DNA from: Lacipirellula limnantheis
Lineage (GTDB): Bacteria > Planctomycetota > Planctomycetia > Pirellulales > Lacipirellulaceae
Reading direction: 5' to 3'
NCBI RefSeq assembly: GCF_007746075.1
Contig: NZ_CP036339.1
Span: 1,932,885 to 1,996,884, forward strand
Length of the DNA: 64,000 nucleotides
This document shows, piece after piece, positions 28,601 to 36,881 of the stretch. Within the stretch, counting starts at the first letter, position 1, and each line of letters starts with the position of its first letter. The notes under the pieces were generated by a model that was not told the DNA's origin, made no database searches, and worked only from the letters and a program-made list of their open reading frames with translations. Position numbers and translations under genes: made by a program.

Positions 28601-30163
28601 GACGGGTGCCGTCGCTGCTGCGTCGCCGCTCGGCGTCGTCAACTCAAAGGCCTGGACTTGCGCCAACTCCTTACCATCGGCCGGATCGAACAGCCGCACG
28701 ACGCCATCGGCGCCGCCAGTCACTAGTGATTTGCCATCCGCGCTGAAGGCCAGGGCGTAAACAGGCGGCAAATCGCCGGCGGCGGTCGAGACGACGTCGG
28801 CGCCTTCGCGATTGTAGGCCTCGATGCGGGCGCGCTCCTCGGCCGATCGCTGATCGATAGTCTTCCCTTGAATCAACTTCACATCGTCCGGCGGCAGAAA
28901 GGCGTCGGGGACGTTGAACAGCTGCACATGCCCCTTGCCGACGTCGCTGCTGGCCGCGGCGAGCCGCGTGCCGTCGGGACTGAACGCCAAGGCGAAGATC
29001 CGTCCCGGCATCGCCGGATAAGCGCGTACGAGGTTGCTGTCGTCGCCGATCTTGCGGTCGACGACGCGATGCATCATGTAGGTGCGCGGGATCCCCTCGC
29101 CGCCGCCGGACGCCACCAGATCGCGCTGCGGATGACGGGCGATCGCAAAGATCGGGCCGCCCGGGACGCCGGGCGAGATGTTGGTGATGTTGTCGATGAA
29201 TCGGCCCGAACCGACTTCGGTCAGCTTGAGCGTTTGATCGCGCGACCCGCTGACGACGTACTTTCCGTCGACCGAGAAGACCGTGTCGAGGACCCAATCG
29301 GAGTGGGCTCCCTGCTCGGTCAACTGGGCGCCGTCGCTGGCCTGCACGACGCGGAGATTCGAATCGGCGCCGCCGAAGGCGATCGACTGGCCGTCAGGAG
29401 TCCACGCGACGCCGCTCAACGTTTCGGCCGTGGCGTTGCGCGAGAGGAGCAACTCGCCGCTGGCGACGTCCCAGATTTGCAACTCGCCCAGTTCGCCCGG
29501 CAATCCGCCGACCACCGCCAGCCGCTTGCCGTCGGGCGAGAATCGCAGCGATTCAATGCGCGAAGCCATGCCAATCAGACGGCGCACGACGAGCCGCTCG
29601 CCGCTCGCCGCCGCGGCCGCGTCGAGGAGCAGCGTTTCGTTAACGCCGGAGATCGCGATCAACGCGCCATCAGGCGAAACGTCGAGCGCCGTGATCGTAG
29701 CGGGCTTGGAGTACGTCGGCGGATGTTCTGCACTAAAGCGGGGACGATCGTGCTCGACGTCGATCTTCGCGCCGTCGGCGACCCAGCGGCGGAGCAGCGC
29801 GATCTGGTCGGCGTGCAGCGGCTTGCCATCCTTCGGCATAGCGGCGGCCCCCGAATCGTCCGGCGTGATTTGGGCCAGCAACTCGCTGGCGTCGACTTGC
29901 CCCGGCGTGACCACCATGGCGCCGCTCTCACCGGCGCCGAACAAACCGGTACGCGAGGTGAGGTCGACGCCCCCTTCCGTTCGCGCCGGTTGATGGCAGC
30001 CCTGACAATGGGCGCGGAGCAACGGCAGGACGTCGCGCTGGTAGCTGATTTCGGTCGCTACCGGAGCGACAGCGTCGGCCACCGCCCACTCGCTCGGAGT
30101 CAGAATCGCGTACGCGAGCGCCAGCATGGAGAGGCGCAACAGTTCAACGGCGGGACGCGGCAT
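25643..30163 (-). CDS. PSCyt1-WD40-DUF1549-DUF1553 giant exported protein
   Basis: About 1506 residues. Domains in order: a signal segment; PSCyt1 with haem motif CQGCH (RAHCQGCHQPARTEGGVDL); WD40-like repeats (residues about 150-500, for example LAFSADGKSLVTGGADGVV); a second cysteine motif CNAGTCHGSREGQ; a Big_2-like Ig domain; DUF1549 (RRVHLDLTGLPPTADQVR, then CNKCHDHPFEKW); DUF1553 (ARSYVNRVWAHLLGVGLIE and ICNSRTYQLSHETNR); and a sandwich domain ending in LLGYYYSRDAEY. Such proteins are abundant in planctomycetes and are thought to act in periplasmic breakdown of complex substrates. The ATG at 30163 has AAGGTG 7-12 nt upstream; a GTG at 30172 is possible. Confidence 0.9.
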   Translation of the reverse strand: MPRPAVELLRLSMLALAYAILTPSEWAVADAVAPVATEISYQRDVLPLLRAHCQGCHQPARTEGGVDLTSRTGLFGAGESGAMVVTPGQVDASELLAQITPDDSGAAAMPKDGKPLHADQIALLRRWVADGAKIDVEHDRPRFSAEHPPTYSKPATITALDVSPDGALIAISGVNETLLLDAAAAASGERLVVRRLIGMASRIESLRFSPDGKRLAVVGGLPGELGELQIWDVASGELLLSRNATAETLSGVAWTPDGQSIAFGGADSNLRVVQASDGAQLTEQGAHSDWVLDTVFSVDGKYVVSGSRDQTLKLTEVGSGRFIDNITNISPGVPGGPIFAIARHPQRDLVASGGGEGIPRTYMMHRVVDRKIGDDSNLVRAYPAMPGRIFALAFSPDGTRLAAASSDVGKGHVQLFNVPDAFLPPDDVKLIQGKTIDQRSAEERARIEAYNREGADVVSTAAGDLPPVYALAFSADGKSLVTGGADGVVRLFDPADGKELAQVQAFELTTPSGDAAATAPVASASPAQPPVEFLTDVMPVLGKLGCNAGTCHGSREGQNGFQLSLRGYNPLGDHRALTDDLAARRINLASPEQSLMLLKAIGMVPHGGNAVTEVGSRRYEIMRRWIAEGARFNPDAPRVVSITLAPQNPVVDAEGQTIAMQVLARYSDGSERDVTEDAFVDSGELEIASADKTGRVTAIRRGEAPLLARYEGAYAATTLTVMGDREGFESTPQPVYNEIDALVDAKLARMKIAASGLCTDEEFLRRVHLDLTGLPPTADQVRAFLANPSESRVKRAAVIDQLIGSEDYIEHWTNRWADLLMVNGKFLGSEGAAGYRQWIRKAIAENRPYDQFVREIFTATGSNHEHPAASYFKALRKPDLMAETSTQVFLGVRFNCNKCHDHPFEKWTQDNYYGWAAFFADVKLEKDPASGDRTVAGSAVEAAQPLFETVTDVPGGTMVHLRTSQPAPAKFPFEVSTGVSENERASQTLRQQAAAWVASAQNPYFARSYVNRVWAHLLGVGLIEPIDDIRAGNPPTNPELLDKLTEEFIASKFDVRHLIRTICNSRTYQLSHETNRWNADDARNYSHALPRRLPAEALYDAVYRVVGSTSQLPGVPPGTRAAALPDSMIELESGLLSKLGRPARESGCECERSSELQLGPVMALLNGPTFAAAIDDPQSELAKLEASTPDNGALVDEVFLRVLNRAPSAEERAAGVEMLAAPGDEGATLAAAVAARAAALEPGFDAWREANRPVAWRTLAPLAASASMGADLAVQEDGSLVSTGATGQGSYTLTFEAPLTEIRSLRLEALADDRYPARGPGRADDGNFVVNEIRAFVAEAGAPEERRRVKIREAEADFSQGGYDVAGAIDGQPETGWAVATEFGRDHAAIFRLARPVKADAGTRLIVEIDQQFQTGNHLLGKFRLAATDAEPPLARPDHPPQWRPLLSARALSAAERAQLLGYYYSRDAEYQSLQQAATLLENPRRAAVQDLAWALINSPAFLFNH

Positions 30164-30343
30164 GAAGAGCACCTTGGGCGGTGGGCCGGGGAGATGCTTC
30201 GATTATAACCGCGTTCGGACCGAATTGGGGATGGCCCGCTGGACCCGCCTGCCGGCCGAATCCGTAAATCGCGCACAATTGGACGCTGGAAAGCTTCGGC
30301 GACGTCGTGCGACGCTTGATTTTTCCCCGGCCTCCAGTGGCAC

Positions 30344-31825
30344 TCACCACCAGCCCAGCAGCTTCCAGTACGGCAAGCCGACGCCCAGCCAGACGACAAG
30401 ATGGAACAGCGCCACGCCGAAGCCGACGGCGAACCACCGCCTGGTCGTCACGAAATCAAACCCCGAGTAAATCACCACGGGGCCGGTCGAATAGTTGGTC
30501 AGGCAACCGCACAGGTTCGAGAAGTACGAGATCAGCGCCACGACGAGCAGCGGTGGGCTGCCGGCTGCCTGGGCGACGACGAAAAAAGCAGCCCCCATCG
30601 CCACGATGTGACCGGTGAGCATCGAAAATGCGTACATCGAGAAGAAGTAAATCAGCGCGAGCGCCACGGCTGCCACCACGCCGTGTAGGCCGACGACCTG
30701 CTCCTTCATGAGGTCGGCGAACCAGGCGATGACGCCCTCGCTTTTGAGATATTTGGCGACGCCGACGAGCCCCCCCAGCCACATCAGGGCGTCCCACGCC
30801 GCGCGATCGCCGGTCATGTCTTGCCAGCGGTCGAGCTTAAGGATGAGGATCGCCGCGATCCCGGTCAGTGCGATCCCCGCCGAGTAAACGCCATGCCACG
30901 GCTCCAGCGCCCAGGCGACCACCATGGCGAGCAGCAGCAGGCCGACAGTGATTTGCCGGCCATTCCATGGGCCCATCTCGCGTAGTTCGTTGATCGCTTC
31001 CTCGCGCGCCGCCGGAGAGTGCGTGAGATCGGGCGGGTGGAGCTTGTAAAGGACAAGCGGCAACAGGCCGAAGCTGATGAGCCCCATGGGCCAACTTCCC
31101 CGGAACCAGCTCGCCCAGTCCCAGCGCAGATCGAACACGTCTCGCGCCATCACGCCCAGTTGTGGATTGGCCGCCATGCCGGTGAAGAACATCGCCGCGG
31201 CAATCAAGTTGGCGTGCGCGCCGCATAGCATCAGGTAGCCGCCAGTCGGGCGGCGCTCAGCGTATGGCGAGGCGCCCAGGGCCAGGGTCAAGGCGTTGAC
31301 GATTGGCGCCATCACGGCTCCGCCGCGCGCGGTGTTGGACGGAATGATGGGTCCCAAGATCAATTCGGATCCGGCGATCGCGTACCCGAGCCCCAGCGTC
31401 GTGCGACCGAGCGAGCGAATCAGCAGTAGCGCAATGCGGCGGCCGAAACCGGTGCGCACCACCGTCCCGGAGAGTAAGAACGCGGCGGAGACCAACCAGA
31501 CGGTGGCGTCGGAGTAGCCGCTGAGCATGCCTTCGACCGCCTGGGAGCCGTGACCGTAGGCGCCGGCCAAAAGCAGCGTCACGAGCCCCACGAGCACCAT
31601 TGGCCCCATCGGCAGTGGTCGGGAGAGGAAGCCGACAATCGTGGCCGAAAAGACGGCGGCGAACCACCAGCCGTTGGCCGACAGCCCGTCAGGCGGCCCG
31701 GCGGCGATCATGCCGCCGCCGACGGCGAGTACCGGCGCCCAACGTCCCAACCATCCCCCCGCGTGGCGCCAGGTATCGCTCAAGCCGCCGCTCCGTGCGC
31801 TTGGGGGCAAGTTTTCAACCCGCAA
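30344..31825 (-). CDS. DASS/SLC13-family anion symporter
   Basis: This 493-residue integral membrane protein has about twelve hydrophobic segments. The first DASS-type substrate loop reads IIPSNTARGGAVMAPIVNAL (SNTA motif), and the second half has SNLCGCLTNYSTGPVVIYSG. These match the divalent anion:Na+ symporters that carry dicarboxylates such as malate, succinate or 2-oxoglutarate. It begins 20 nt after the stop of the 544-residue gene upstream and so may be the last gene of the ABC operon, though its role with that exporter is unclear. Confidence 0.88.
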   Translation of the reverse strand: MRVENLPPSARSGGLSDTWRHAGGWLGRWAPVLAVGGGMIAAGPPDGLSANGWWFAAVFSATIVGFLSRPLPMGPMVLVGLVTLLLAGAYGHGSQAVEGMLSGYSDATVWLVSAAFLLSGTVVRTGFGRRIALLLIRSLGRTTLGLGYAIAGSELILGPIIPSNTARGGAVMAPIVNALTLALGASPYAERRPTGGYLMLCGAHANLIAAAMFFTGMAANPQLGVMARDVFDLRWDWASWFRGSWPMGLISFGLLPLVLYKLHPPDLTHSPAAREEAINELREMGPWNGRQITVGLLLLAMVVAWALEPWHGVYSAGIALTGIAAILILKLDRWQDMTGDRAAWDALMWLGGLVGVAKYLKSEGVIAWFADLMKEQVVGLHGVVAAVALALIYFFSMYAFSMLTGHIVAMGAAFFVVAQAAGSPPLLVVALISYFSNLCGCLTNYSTGPVVIYSGFDFVTTRRWFAVGFGVALFHLVVWLGVGLPYWKLLGWW

Positions 31826-31845
31826 AAACTAGCAGCGGCCGCCCA

Positions 31846-33480
31846 TCACTGCGGCACCGCTTCCGCAGGATTGATCAACGAATTCGACTCCGACTCCTCG
31901 CGCTTCGGCACGGGCATTCCCGCCTGACGGGCCTTGTGGGCCTCGATCGCGCCGGCAAACTTCCGTTGCTGGTCGTTGATCTCGAGTAATTCCCATAGCG
32001 CGAAGCGATTGGCGACCTCTTCATCCTCGAGGCTCAAGTCGAGCTGCTCCAGCACGGCGGCGTAGTCTTCGATGAACTCCATCAAATCGCCGCCGGTGGT
32101 CGAGTCGCGCGGCATCTCGGGGAACTGGTCGAGCGATTTGCCCCATTCGACGAAGCTTTGCTCGTAGAGGCCCATGGCCCCTTCGGGATCGCCTTCGGCA
32201 AAACGGTTTTCGGCCTGATGAGCCAAGTCACGGGCCTTCAGCGCCTCGGACGTCTGTTCCAGATTGCAGCGAATTCGCCAGTACTCGTAGTTGGCGACGT
32301 CGCGATTGCTGCCAATCAGATTGGCGCGGCGGTTTGCTTCGTCGATCCGCGTCGCGAGGCTCTGGGCCTTTGCGGCGTTCTCGGGATGGTCTTTCGCAAT
32401 TCGGGCGGCGATTTTCGCCACCGAGACGTCCATGGTCGCCATTGCCTCGCTGTGCCACTTTTGCTCGTCGGGCGTGGGCGTGGCGGGGAGCGATTCCCAG
32501 ACGCGGCGCTGGTCGGCAGTCAGCTGGCCTTGAGCCTCTTCCTTCATCTTCGCTTCGATGCCGGGATCGAGAGCGTCGAGCTCGTTGCGCAGCCGCGCCG
32601 ATTCGAGCTTCCACTTGTTCTCGTCGACGAGGCGAATCATGAAATCATCGGTCGACTTCATCTCGCGTTCGCCGTATTCCTTCCACAATCGAGCCCCCTC
32701 GCGCCAAGCCCGCTTGGCGGTCTCGCCGAAGATCCCCTCCTCCTCGATCGCCTCGGCGTAGCTGATCTGCGATCGCGCGGGCGAGTCGAAAAACGTCGTC
32801 GGATTCATCGTCGACAGGGACTGGCCCTTCTGATCGACCGCGTCGACCGCCTGTTCGTACCAATGCTTCGACGCCAGCCAGTTGTCGCGGAGCGTCGGAT
32901 CGTCGTTCGGATTGAGATCTTCGTCGAGCTTGTAGAGCTTGCGGTAAATCTCGTGTTCGTCGGCGCGGCCCACCTTGTTGCCGGTGAACCAGCCGAGATC
33001 GTCGAGCAGACGGGGATGGTCGCGGTTGTACCCGATGCCGTCCATCAGGTACTCAATCCCCTGCTTCACGTAATAGAAGCGGTCACGAACGTTGTCGAGT
33101 TCCACCGAGACGTTGTACGAGAGATTCCACGCCTGGTACTGCCAGACCTTCACGAAGTACGGCTGCAGCCGAGCGAGCTGTTCGAGCGTCGATTGAAAGG
33201 CGGTCCAGTCTTCAGTTTTCTTGTAGTTGTTCGCGGCGTTCCAGAGCATCGTCACCGCGATGCCGCGGAGGCCCAGCGTCGCAAGCCGAATCGTTTCGCT
33301 CGCCGGGTCGATGGCGCCGAGATCGGCTTGGCCGAGGCGAGCTTCGGTCCGCTGCTGGGCCAGCTTTCCCCCTTGATCGCCAGGGCTGGACGGCCGGCCG
33401 AGCCAGACGATCGGCACGGCGATCATCATCAGCACCAGCAGATAGACCATCTTGCGAAAGAAGGAGTTATTCGAATTCAT
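31846..33480 (-). CDS. Membrane-anchored helical protein of ABC operon
   Basis: This 544-residue protein has one N-terminal membrane segment (MVYLLVLMMIAVPIVWLG), then a long helical domain with tryptophan- and tyrosine-rich TPR-like stretches (VKVWQYQAWNLSYNVS and YVKQGIEYLMDGIGYN) and a charged C-terminus. I do not know a named family. Its position right after the ABC-2 permease, and the shared strand, suggest a periplasmic or membrane-associated partner of that transporter. The DASS gene follows 20 nt later. Confidence 0.7.
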   Translation of the reverse strand: MNSNNSFFRKMVYLLVLMMIAVPIVWLGRPSSPGDQGGKLAQQRTEARLGQADLGAIDPASETIRLATLGLRGIAVTMLWNAANNYKKTEDWTAFQSTLEQLARLQPYFVKVWQYQAWNLSYNVSVELDNVRDRFYYVKQGIEYLMDGIGYNRDHPRLLDDLGWFTGNKVGRADEHEIYRKLYKLDEDLNPNDDPTLRDNWLASKHWYEQAVDAVDQKGQSLSTMNPTTFFDSPARSQISYAEAIEEEGIFGETAKRAWREGARLWKEYGEREMKSTDDFMIRLVDENKWKLESARLRNELDALDPGIEAKMKEEAQGQLTADQRRVWESLPATPTPDEQKWHSEAMATMDVSVAKIAARIAKDHPENAAKAQSLATRIDEANRRANLIGSNRDVANYEYWRIRCNLEQTSEALKARDLAHQAENRFAEGDPEGAMGLYEQSFVEWGKSLDQFPEMPRDSTTGGDLMEFIEDYAAVLEQLDLSLEDEEVANRFALWELLEINDQQRKFAGAIEAHKARQAGMPVPKREESESNSLINPAEAVPQ

Positions 33481-33634
33481 CGCTCACCTCAGTAGATCAG
33501 GCTGACAGGCCTGACTCTGCCTCGCTCAGCATTCAGGGCCAGCATCCATTCGCAACGGACCTGCCGTTGGTTCGGATAGGCCGTTCTTCTAGCGCCGTTG
33601 GCCGCACGTCGCGTTGGAGCGCTCCACTTACTTC

Positions 33635-35473
33635 TTACTTCGCCACCTCGCGGGTTCGCAGCAGGAAGTACCCGATAATCGACAAGCCGACGACGTATCC
33701 CAAACAGACGGTCACGTCCTGGAACACGCGATCCCACGGCACATTGTACCCGTCGGCCGCGTAGCGGACTGTGCTGAAGCTGCGGAAGTCGGGCAGCGTC
33801 TGCGCCACGGCCCACATGATCGGCTTGGCAAAGTATTTATCAAAGCCGGTCACGAGGTTGTTCAGCAGCGTGTCTTCCAGCTGCACCATGACGTTTGCTT
33901 GCGTCGCGATGCGGACGACCGATTCGGCCGGGCCGCCGCCGTACGATTTGCCGGTGGCAATGTCGACGAAATCCTGCCGCCAGAAGCCGAGGATGATGAA
34001 CCCGACGACGAACAGCATCGCCACCGGGCCGCTCACGAGCGTGCTGATCGTGACGCCGACCGACACGACGATCACCGCCTGCACCCAAATGCTGACGCAG
34101 ACCTTGGCGAAACTGGCGATAGGCGAGCCATCGGGATGGCGGATGTAGCAGTCGGCCTGGGCGAAGCCAAAGTATTGGCCCCGGTCGAGGCACTTTACCA
34201 GCACTTCGATCTTGCCGTCCTTGCTGACGAGATCTTTGAATAGGTCAATCTCTTGTCGCGACTGCGAATACTGCTTCCGCGGGATGTTGAAGTCGTCGAC
34301 CTGCTGGTCCTGGGCGTCGAAGCTGAGGGGCTCGCTGGTCAGGCCGTTGGCCGCCGGGTCGGGATTGCGAAGTTGGATCGTTCCCTGCAACGCTTGGCCG
34401 ATGACCCCCTTGTGGGTTTTGAACACCCGCACGATCAACGACAGCGGCAGCGAGCGTTCGTCCTCGGGCACGTTTGGATCGACGGCATCGCTCACATTGT
34501 CAAAAGTCCAGATTGCCGTGGCCGGCGTGTTGCCGTCGATAAAGCTGCGGTAGGTCCACTCGCTGCCGACGCTGATGCCCGTATCTTTCGCCGCGCCCGA
34601 GCGATCAATAAACCGCAGTTTGCCGTACTGCGGCACGCGGGCGCGAATGAACCCCAGCGGCGGCGAGACGCGATACTTGTTCTCGCCGAGCGACTCGATC
34701 CGGTGGGTGTGGCCATTCTCAACGGTCGTCTCGCCATTCCCGTCCTTGTCGAGCGTCAGCTCGTGCCGATGTCCGGCGTCGCGGGAAGTGGTTCCCTTCT
34801 TGCCGACCTCCTCGCCGGCGGGGTTGGCGACGACCTGAAAGCTCTCGAGTTCGACGGTGTGCGAGTGGTCGAGCGAGCGAACGACGAAGATGTAGCTGCC
34901 GACTCCCATGATTGCCAGCAGAACGGTAATGACGATCATAAAGCCGATGATCCGCCCGAGAATGATCTCGCCCGCGCGCACCGGTTTGGTGACGACGGTG
35001 TAGATCGTCTTCGTCTTAAAGTCGCCCGGCAGACTGAAGGCGCTCAACAGCAGCGCCACGCCGAGCACCAGATAGGTGGACGCCGTCAGGACGAAACTTA
35101 GGTAGAGCCGCGCCGGCTCCTGGTGATTGGTGCTGAGAAACCAGTTCGCGAACAGCAGCACCAGGAAGAACACGCCCAGCGCGACGGCAACGCGCCGCCG
35201 CAACGATTCTTTGATCGCCAGCCGTGCAATCGCCCACACCCGGCGGGGCGACGTTTGCAGCAGCTCGCGCAACCCTTCGCTGATCGTCTTGTAGGTGACG
35301 TCGCCGCCGCGGAGGAAGCCGTAACGCGACGCCGCGATGGCAAAGCCGATCACCAGCGCCGCCATCGCGACGCCGAGAAAGACGAACGCGAAGCTCGGCA
35401 GCGCGCCCAGCGACTTTTCGCCGCCAGTGAGCAGCCACTGGAAATAGGGGAGTAGTTGTTGTTCGACAACCAT
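33635..35473 (-). CDS. ABC-2 type transporter permease
   Basis: The 612-residue protein has membrane segments near residues 23-47, around 100-115, 130-150, 178-198 and several near the end (VIVVSVGVTISTLVSGPVAM, VGFIILGFW, YVVGLSIIGYFLL). A large soluble insertion between segments includes HRHELTLDKDGNGETTVENG and VHTHRIES-like His-rich sequence. The plan fits ABC-2 or NatB-like export permeases with a big extracytoplasmic loop. The ATPase gene lies upstream, separated by a heptad hairpin that ends only 7 nt before this start. No Shine-Dalgarno box is visible. Confidence 0.82.
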   Translation of the reverse strand: MVVEQQLLPYFQWLLTGGEKSLGALPSFAFVFLGVAMAALVIGFAIAASRYGFLRGGDVTYKTISEGLRELLQTSPRRVWAIARLAIKESLRRRVAVALGVFFLVLLFANWFLSTNHQEPARLYLSFVLTASTYLVLGVALLLSAFSLPGDFKTKTIYTVVTKPVRAGEIILGRIIGFMIVITVLLAIMGVGSYIFVVRSLDHSHTVELESFQVVANPAGEEVGKKGTTSRDAGHRHELTLDKDGNGETTVENGHTHRIESLGENKYRVSPPLGFIRARVPQYGKLRFIDRSGAAKDTGISVGSEWTYRSFIDGNTPATAIWTFDNVSDAVDPNVPEDERSLPLSLIVRVFKTHKGVIGQALQGTIQLRNPDPAANGLTSEPLSFDAQDQQVDDFNIPRKQYSQSRQEIDLFKDLVSKDGKIEVLVKCLDRGQYFGFAQADCYIRHPDGSPIASFAKVCVSIWVQAVIVVSVGVTISTLVSGPVAMLFVVGFIILGFWRQDFVDIATGKSYGGGPAESVVRIATQANVMVQLEDTLLNNLVTGFDKYFAKPIMWAVAQTLPDFRSFSTVRYAADGYNVPWDRVFQDVTVCLGYVVGLSIIGYFLLRTREVAK

Positions 35474-35480
35474 CGTGACA

Positions 35481-35601
35481 GGGTTCGGGGTTCAGGGTTC
35501 GGGGTTCAGGAAGAGAGGGCCAACATCGTTGCGGTAACGTTGCGGTTCGCTGATTCGGGGAACGGTATTCCCTGAACCCTGAACCCTAAAACCTGAACCC
35601 T
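35481..35601. repeat. Heptad inverted repeat, family E (4 x 7 arms)
   Basis: The left arm (35481-35508) is GGGTTCG, GGGTTCA, GGGTTCG, GGGTTCA. The right arm (35570-35597) is CCCTGAA, CCCTGAA, CCCTAAA, ACCTGAA, then CCCT to 35601. The 61-nt spacer contains GTTGCGGTAACGTTGCGG. The element exactly fills the gap: it touches the stop codon of the ATPase gene (35604-35602) and ends 7 nt before the permease start. Confidence 0.9.
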
Positions 35602-36483
35602 CTACTTCACGCCCGCGCGGCGACCCGGACGGGCCTCACTGTCGCGGACGATCTCGAGGAACAGCTCTTCCAGCGTCGTCGTCGGATTGTCGAGCGACAC
35701 CAACTCGCCATGGTGGCGGGAAATTACGTCACGCAACTCCCGCTGGCAATCGACTGACAGGTTCTTCGCCCGGATCTGGGTGACGTCCGCCACCTTGAGC
35801 AGTTCGTCGACGCGGCCCAATTCCTTCAGCTCGCCTTGGTGAAGAATGGCAATCCGATCGCACACATCCTGGACGTCGGCCAGCAGATGGCTGCACATGA
35901 CGATCGTCTTCCCCTCGTCCTTGAGACGGAGGATCATATCCTTCATCTCGCGGGTGCCGATGGGGTCGAGGCCGCTCGTCGGCTCGTCGAGCATGATGAG
36001 CTCGGGATCATTGATCAGCGCCTGAGCCAAGCCGATGCGGCGCGTCATGCCCTTGGAATACTCCTGCAGTTGCCGCTTCCGCGCCTTCTGCAGTCCCACC
36101 ATCTCGATCAACTCGTCGATCCGCTGCCGGCGCACGTCCGACGGCATATCGAACAGCCGACCGTAGAAGTCGAGTGTTTCGTCGGCAGTGAGGAACCGGT
36201 AGAGGTATGACTCTTCCGGCAGATAGCCGAGTCGTTCATTTTTGGCGACGTCGCTGGCCGGCTTGCCGAAGACCAGGGCCTCGCCCTCGGTGGGGAACAG
36301 CAACCCCAGCAGCAGCTTGATGGTCGTCGTCTTGCCTGAGCCGTTTGGCCCCAGCAGGCCGAACACCTCGCCGCGGCGGACTTCCAGGTCGAGCCCCTTC
36401 AAGGCTCGTACCTTCTGTCGGCCCCAAAAGTCGCGGTAGACTTTCGACAGGGCCCGCGTTTGCAGAATGATTTCTTCGCTCAT
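35602..36483 (-). CDS. ABC transporter ATP-binding protein
   Basis: This 293-residue ATPase has Walker [10 protein letters not shown], signature [18 protein letters not shown], Walker [13 protein letters not shown] and the switch histidine in IVMCSHLL. It begins [20 protein letters not shown]. It pairs with the permease that follows to energise export from the cytoplasm. The C-terminal 70 residues ([19 protein letters not shown]) resemble the accessory domain of ABC-2 exporters such as CcmA and NatA. It is the first gene of the operon. Confidence 0.93.
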   Translation of the reverse strand: MSEEIILQTRALSKVYRDFWGRQKVRALKGLDLEVRRGEVFGLLGPNGSGKTTTIKLLLGLLFPTEGEALVFGKPASDVAKNERLGYLPEESYLYRFLTADETLDFYGRLFDMPSDVRRQRIDELIEMVGLQKARKRQLQEYSKGMTRRIGLAQALINDPELIMLDEPTSGLDPIGTREMKDMILRLKDEGKTIVMCSHLLADVQDVCDRIAILHQGELKELGRVDELLKVADVTQIRAKNLSVDCQRELRDVISRHHGELVSLDNPTTTLEELFLEIVRDSEARPGRRAGVK

Positions 36484-36881
36484 AAAGGCGATCGTGGGTC
36501 AGCGATTCGGAGAAGAAGGACGGCTTGGTCGAGCGTCGGCGCCAGCGCCGCAGGGCGGCAGACCAACGTGCTAGCGAGAACCCGACGTATCACGGTCTAC
36601 GACGGCGGATGGGCGATGGTTCAGCTGCCCGAAAGGGTCTGCGCCACGCTGCCCGAACTCGCTCCAAGTGAAACGCCGAGTATAAGTTGCGGCGAAAGTG
36701 CCCACAAGGAGCGGGAGTCGCTCCGAGATGCGTTGGACGCCAGCCGCGCCGCTCCTGGGCGACCCGTGCCACACAACCGGCACAGCCCGAAATAGTAACT
36801 AAAAGCCAACGGGTCCGCCGGTGGACGAACTTCCACGGGCACTGCGATTTGTTAACCATCCACTGGCAATGCCGGTGGCAG
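36484..36881. other. Intergenic region, no gene recognised
   Basis: This 398-nt stretch lies between the large exported protein gene and the ABC operon, both on the minus strand. It should hold the ABC operon promoter. Short frames here lack ribosome binding sites. I see no clear repeat or RNA gene. Confidence 0.45.

Noticed and set aside
28868..30208. 446-codon open frame opposite the PSCyt1 gene
   Set aside because: Same reason: antisense to a well-supported gene, arginine-rich and without motifs.
35570..35601. Telomere-like CCCTAAA repeats
   Set aside because: Only one of four units reads CCCTAAA. The array is an internal arm of an inverted repeat between two genes.
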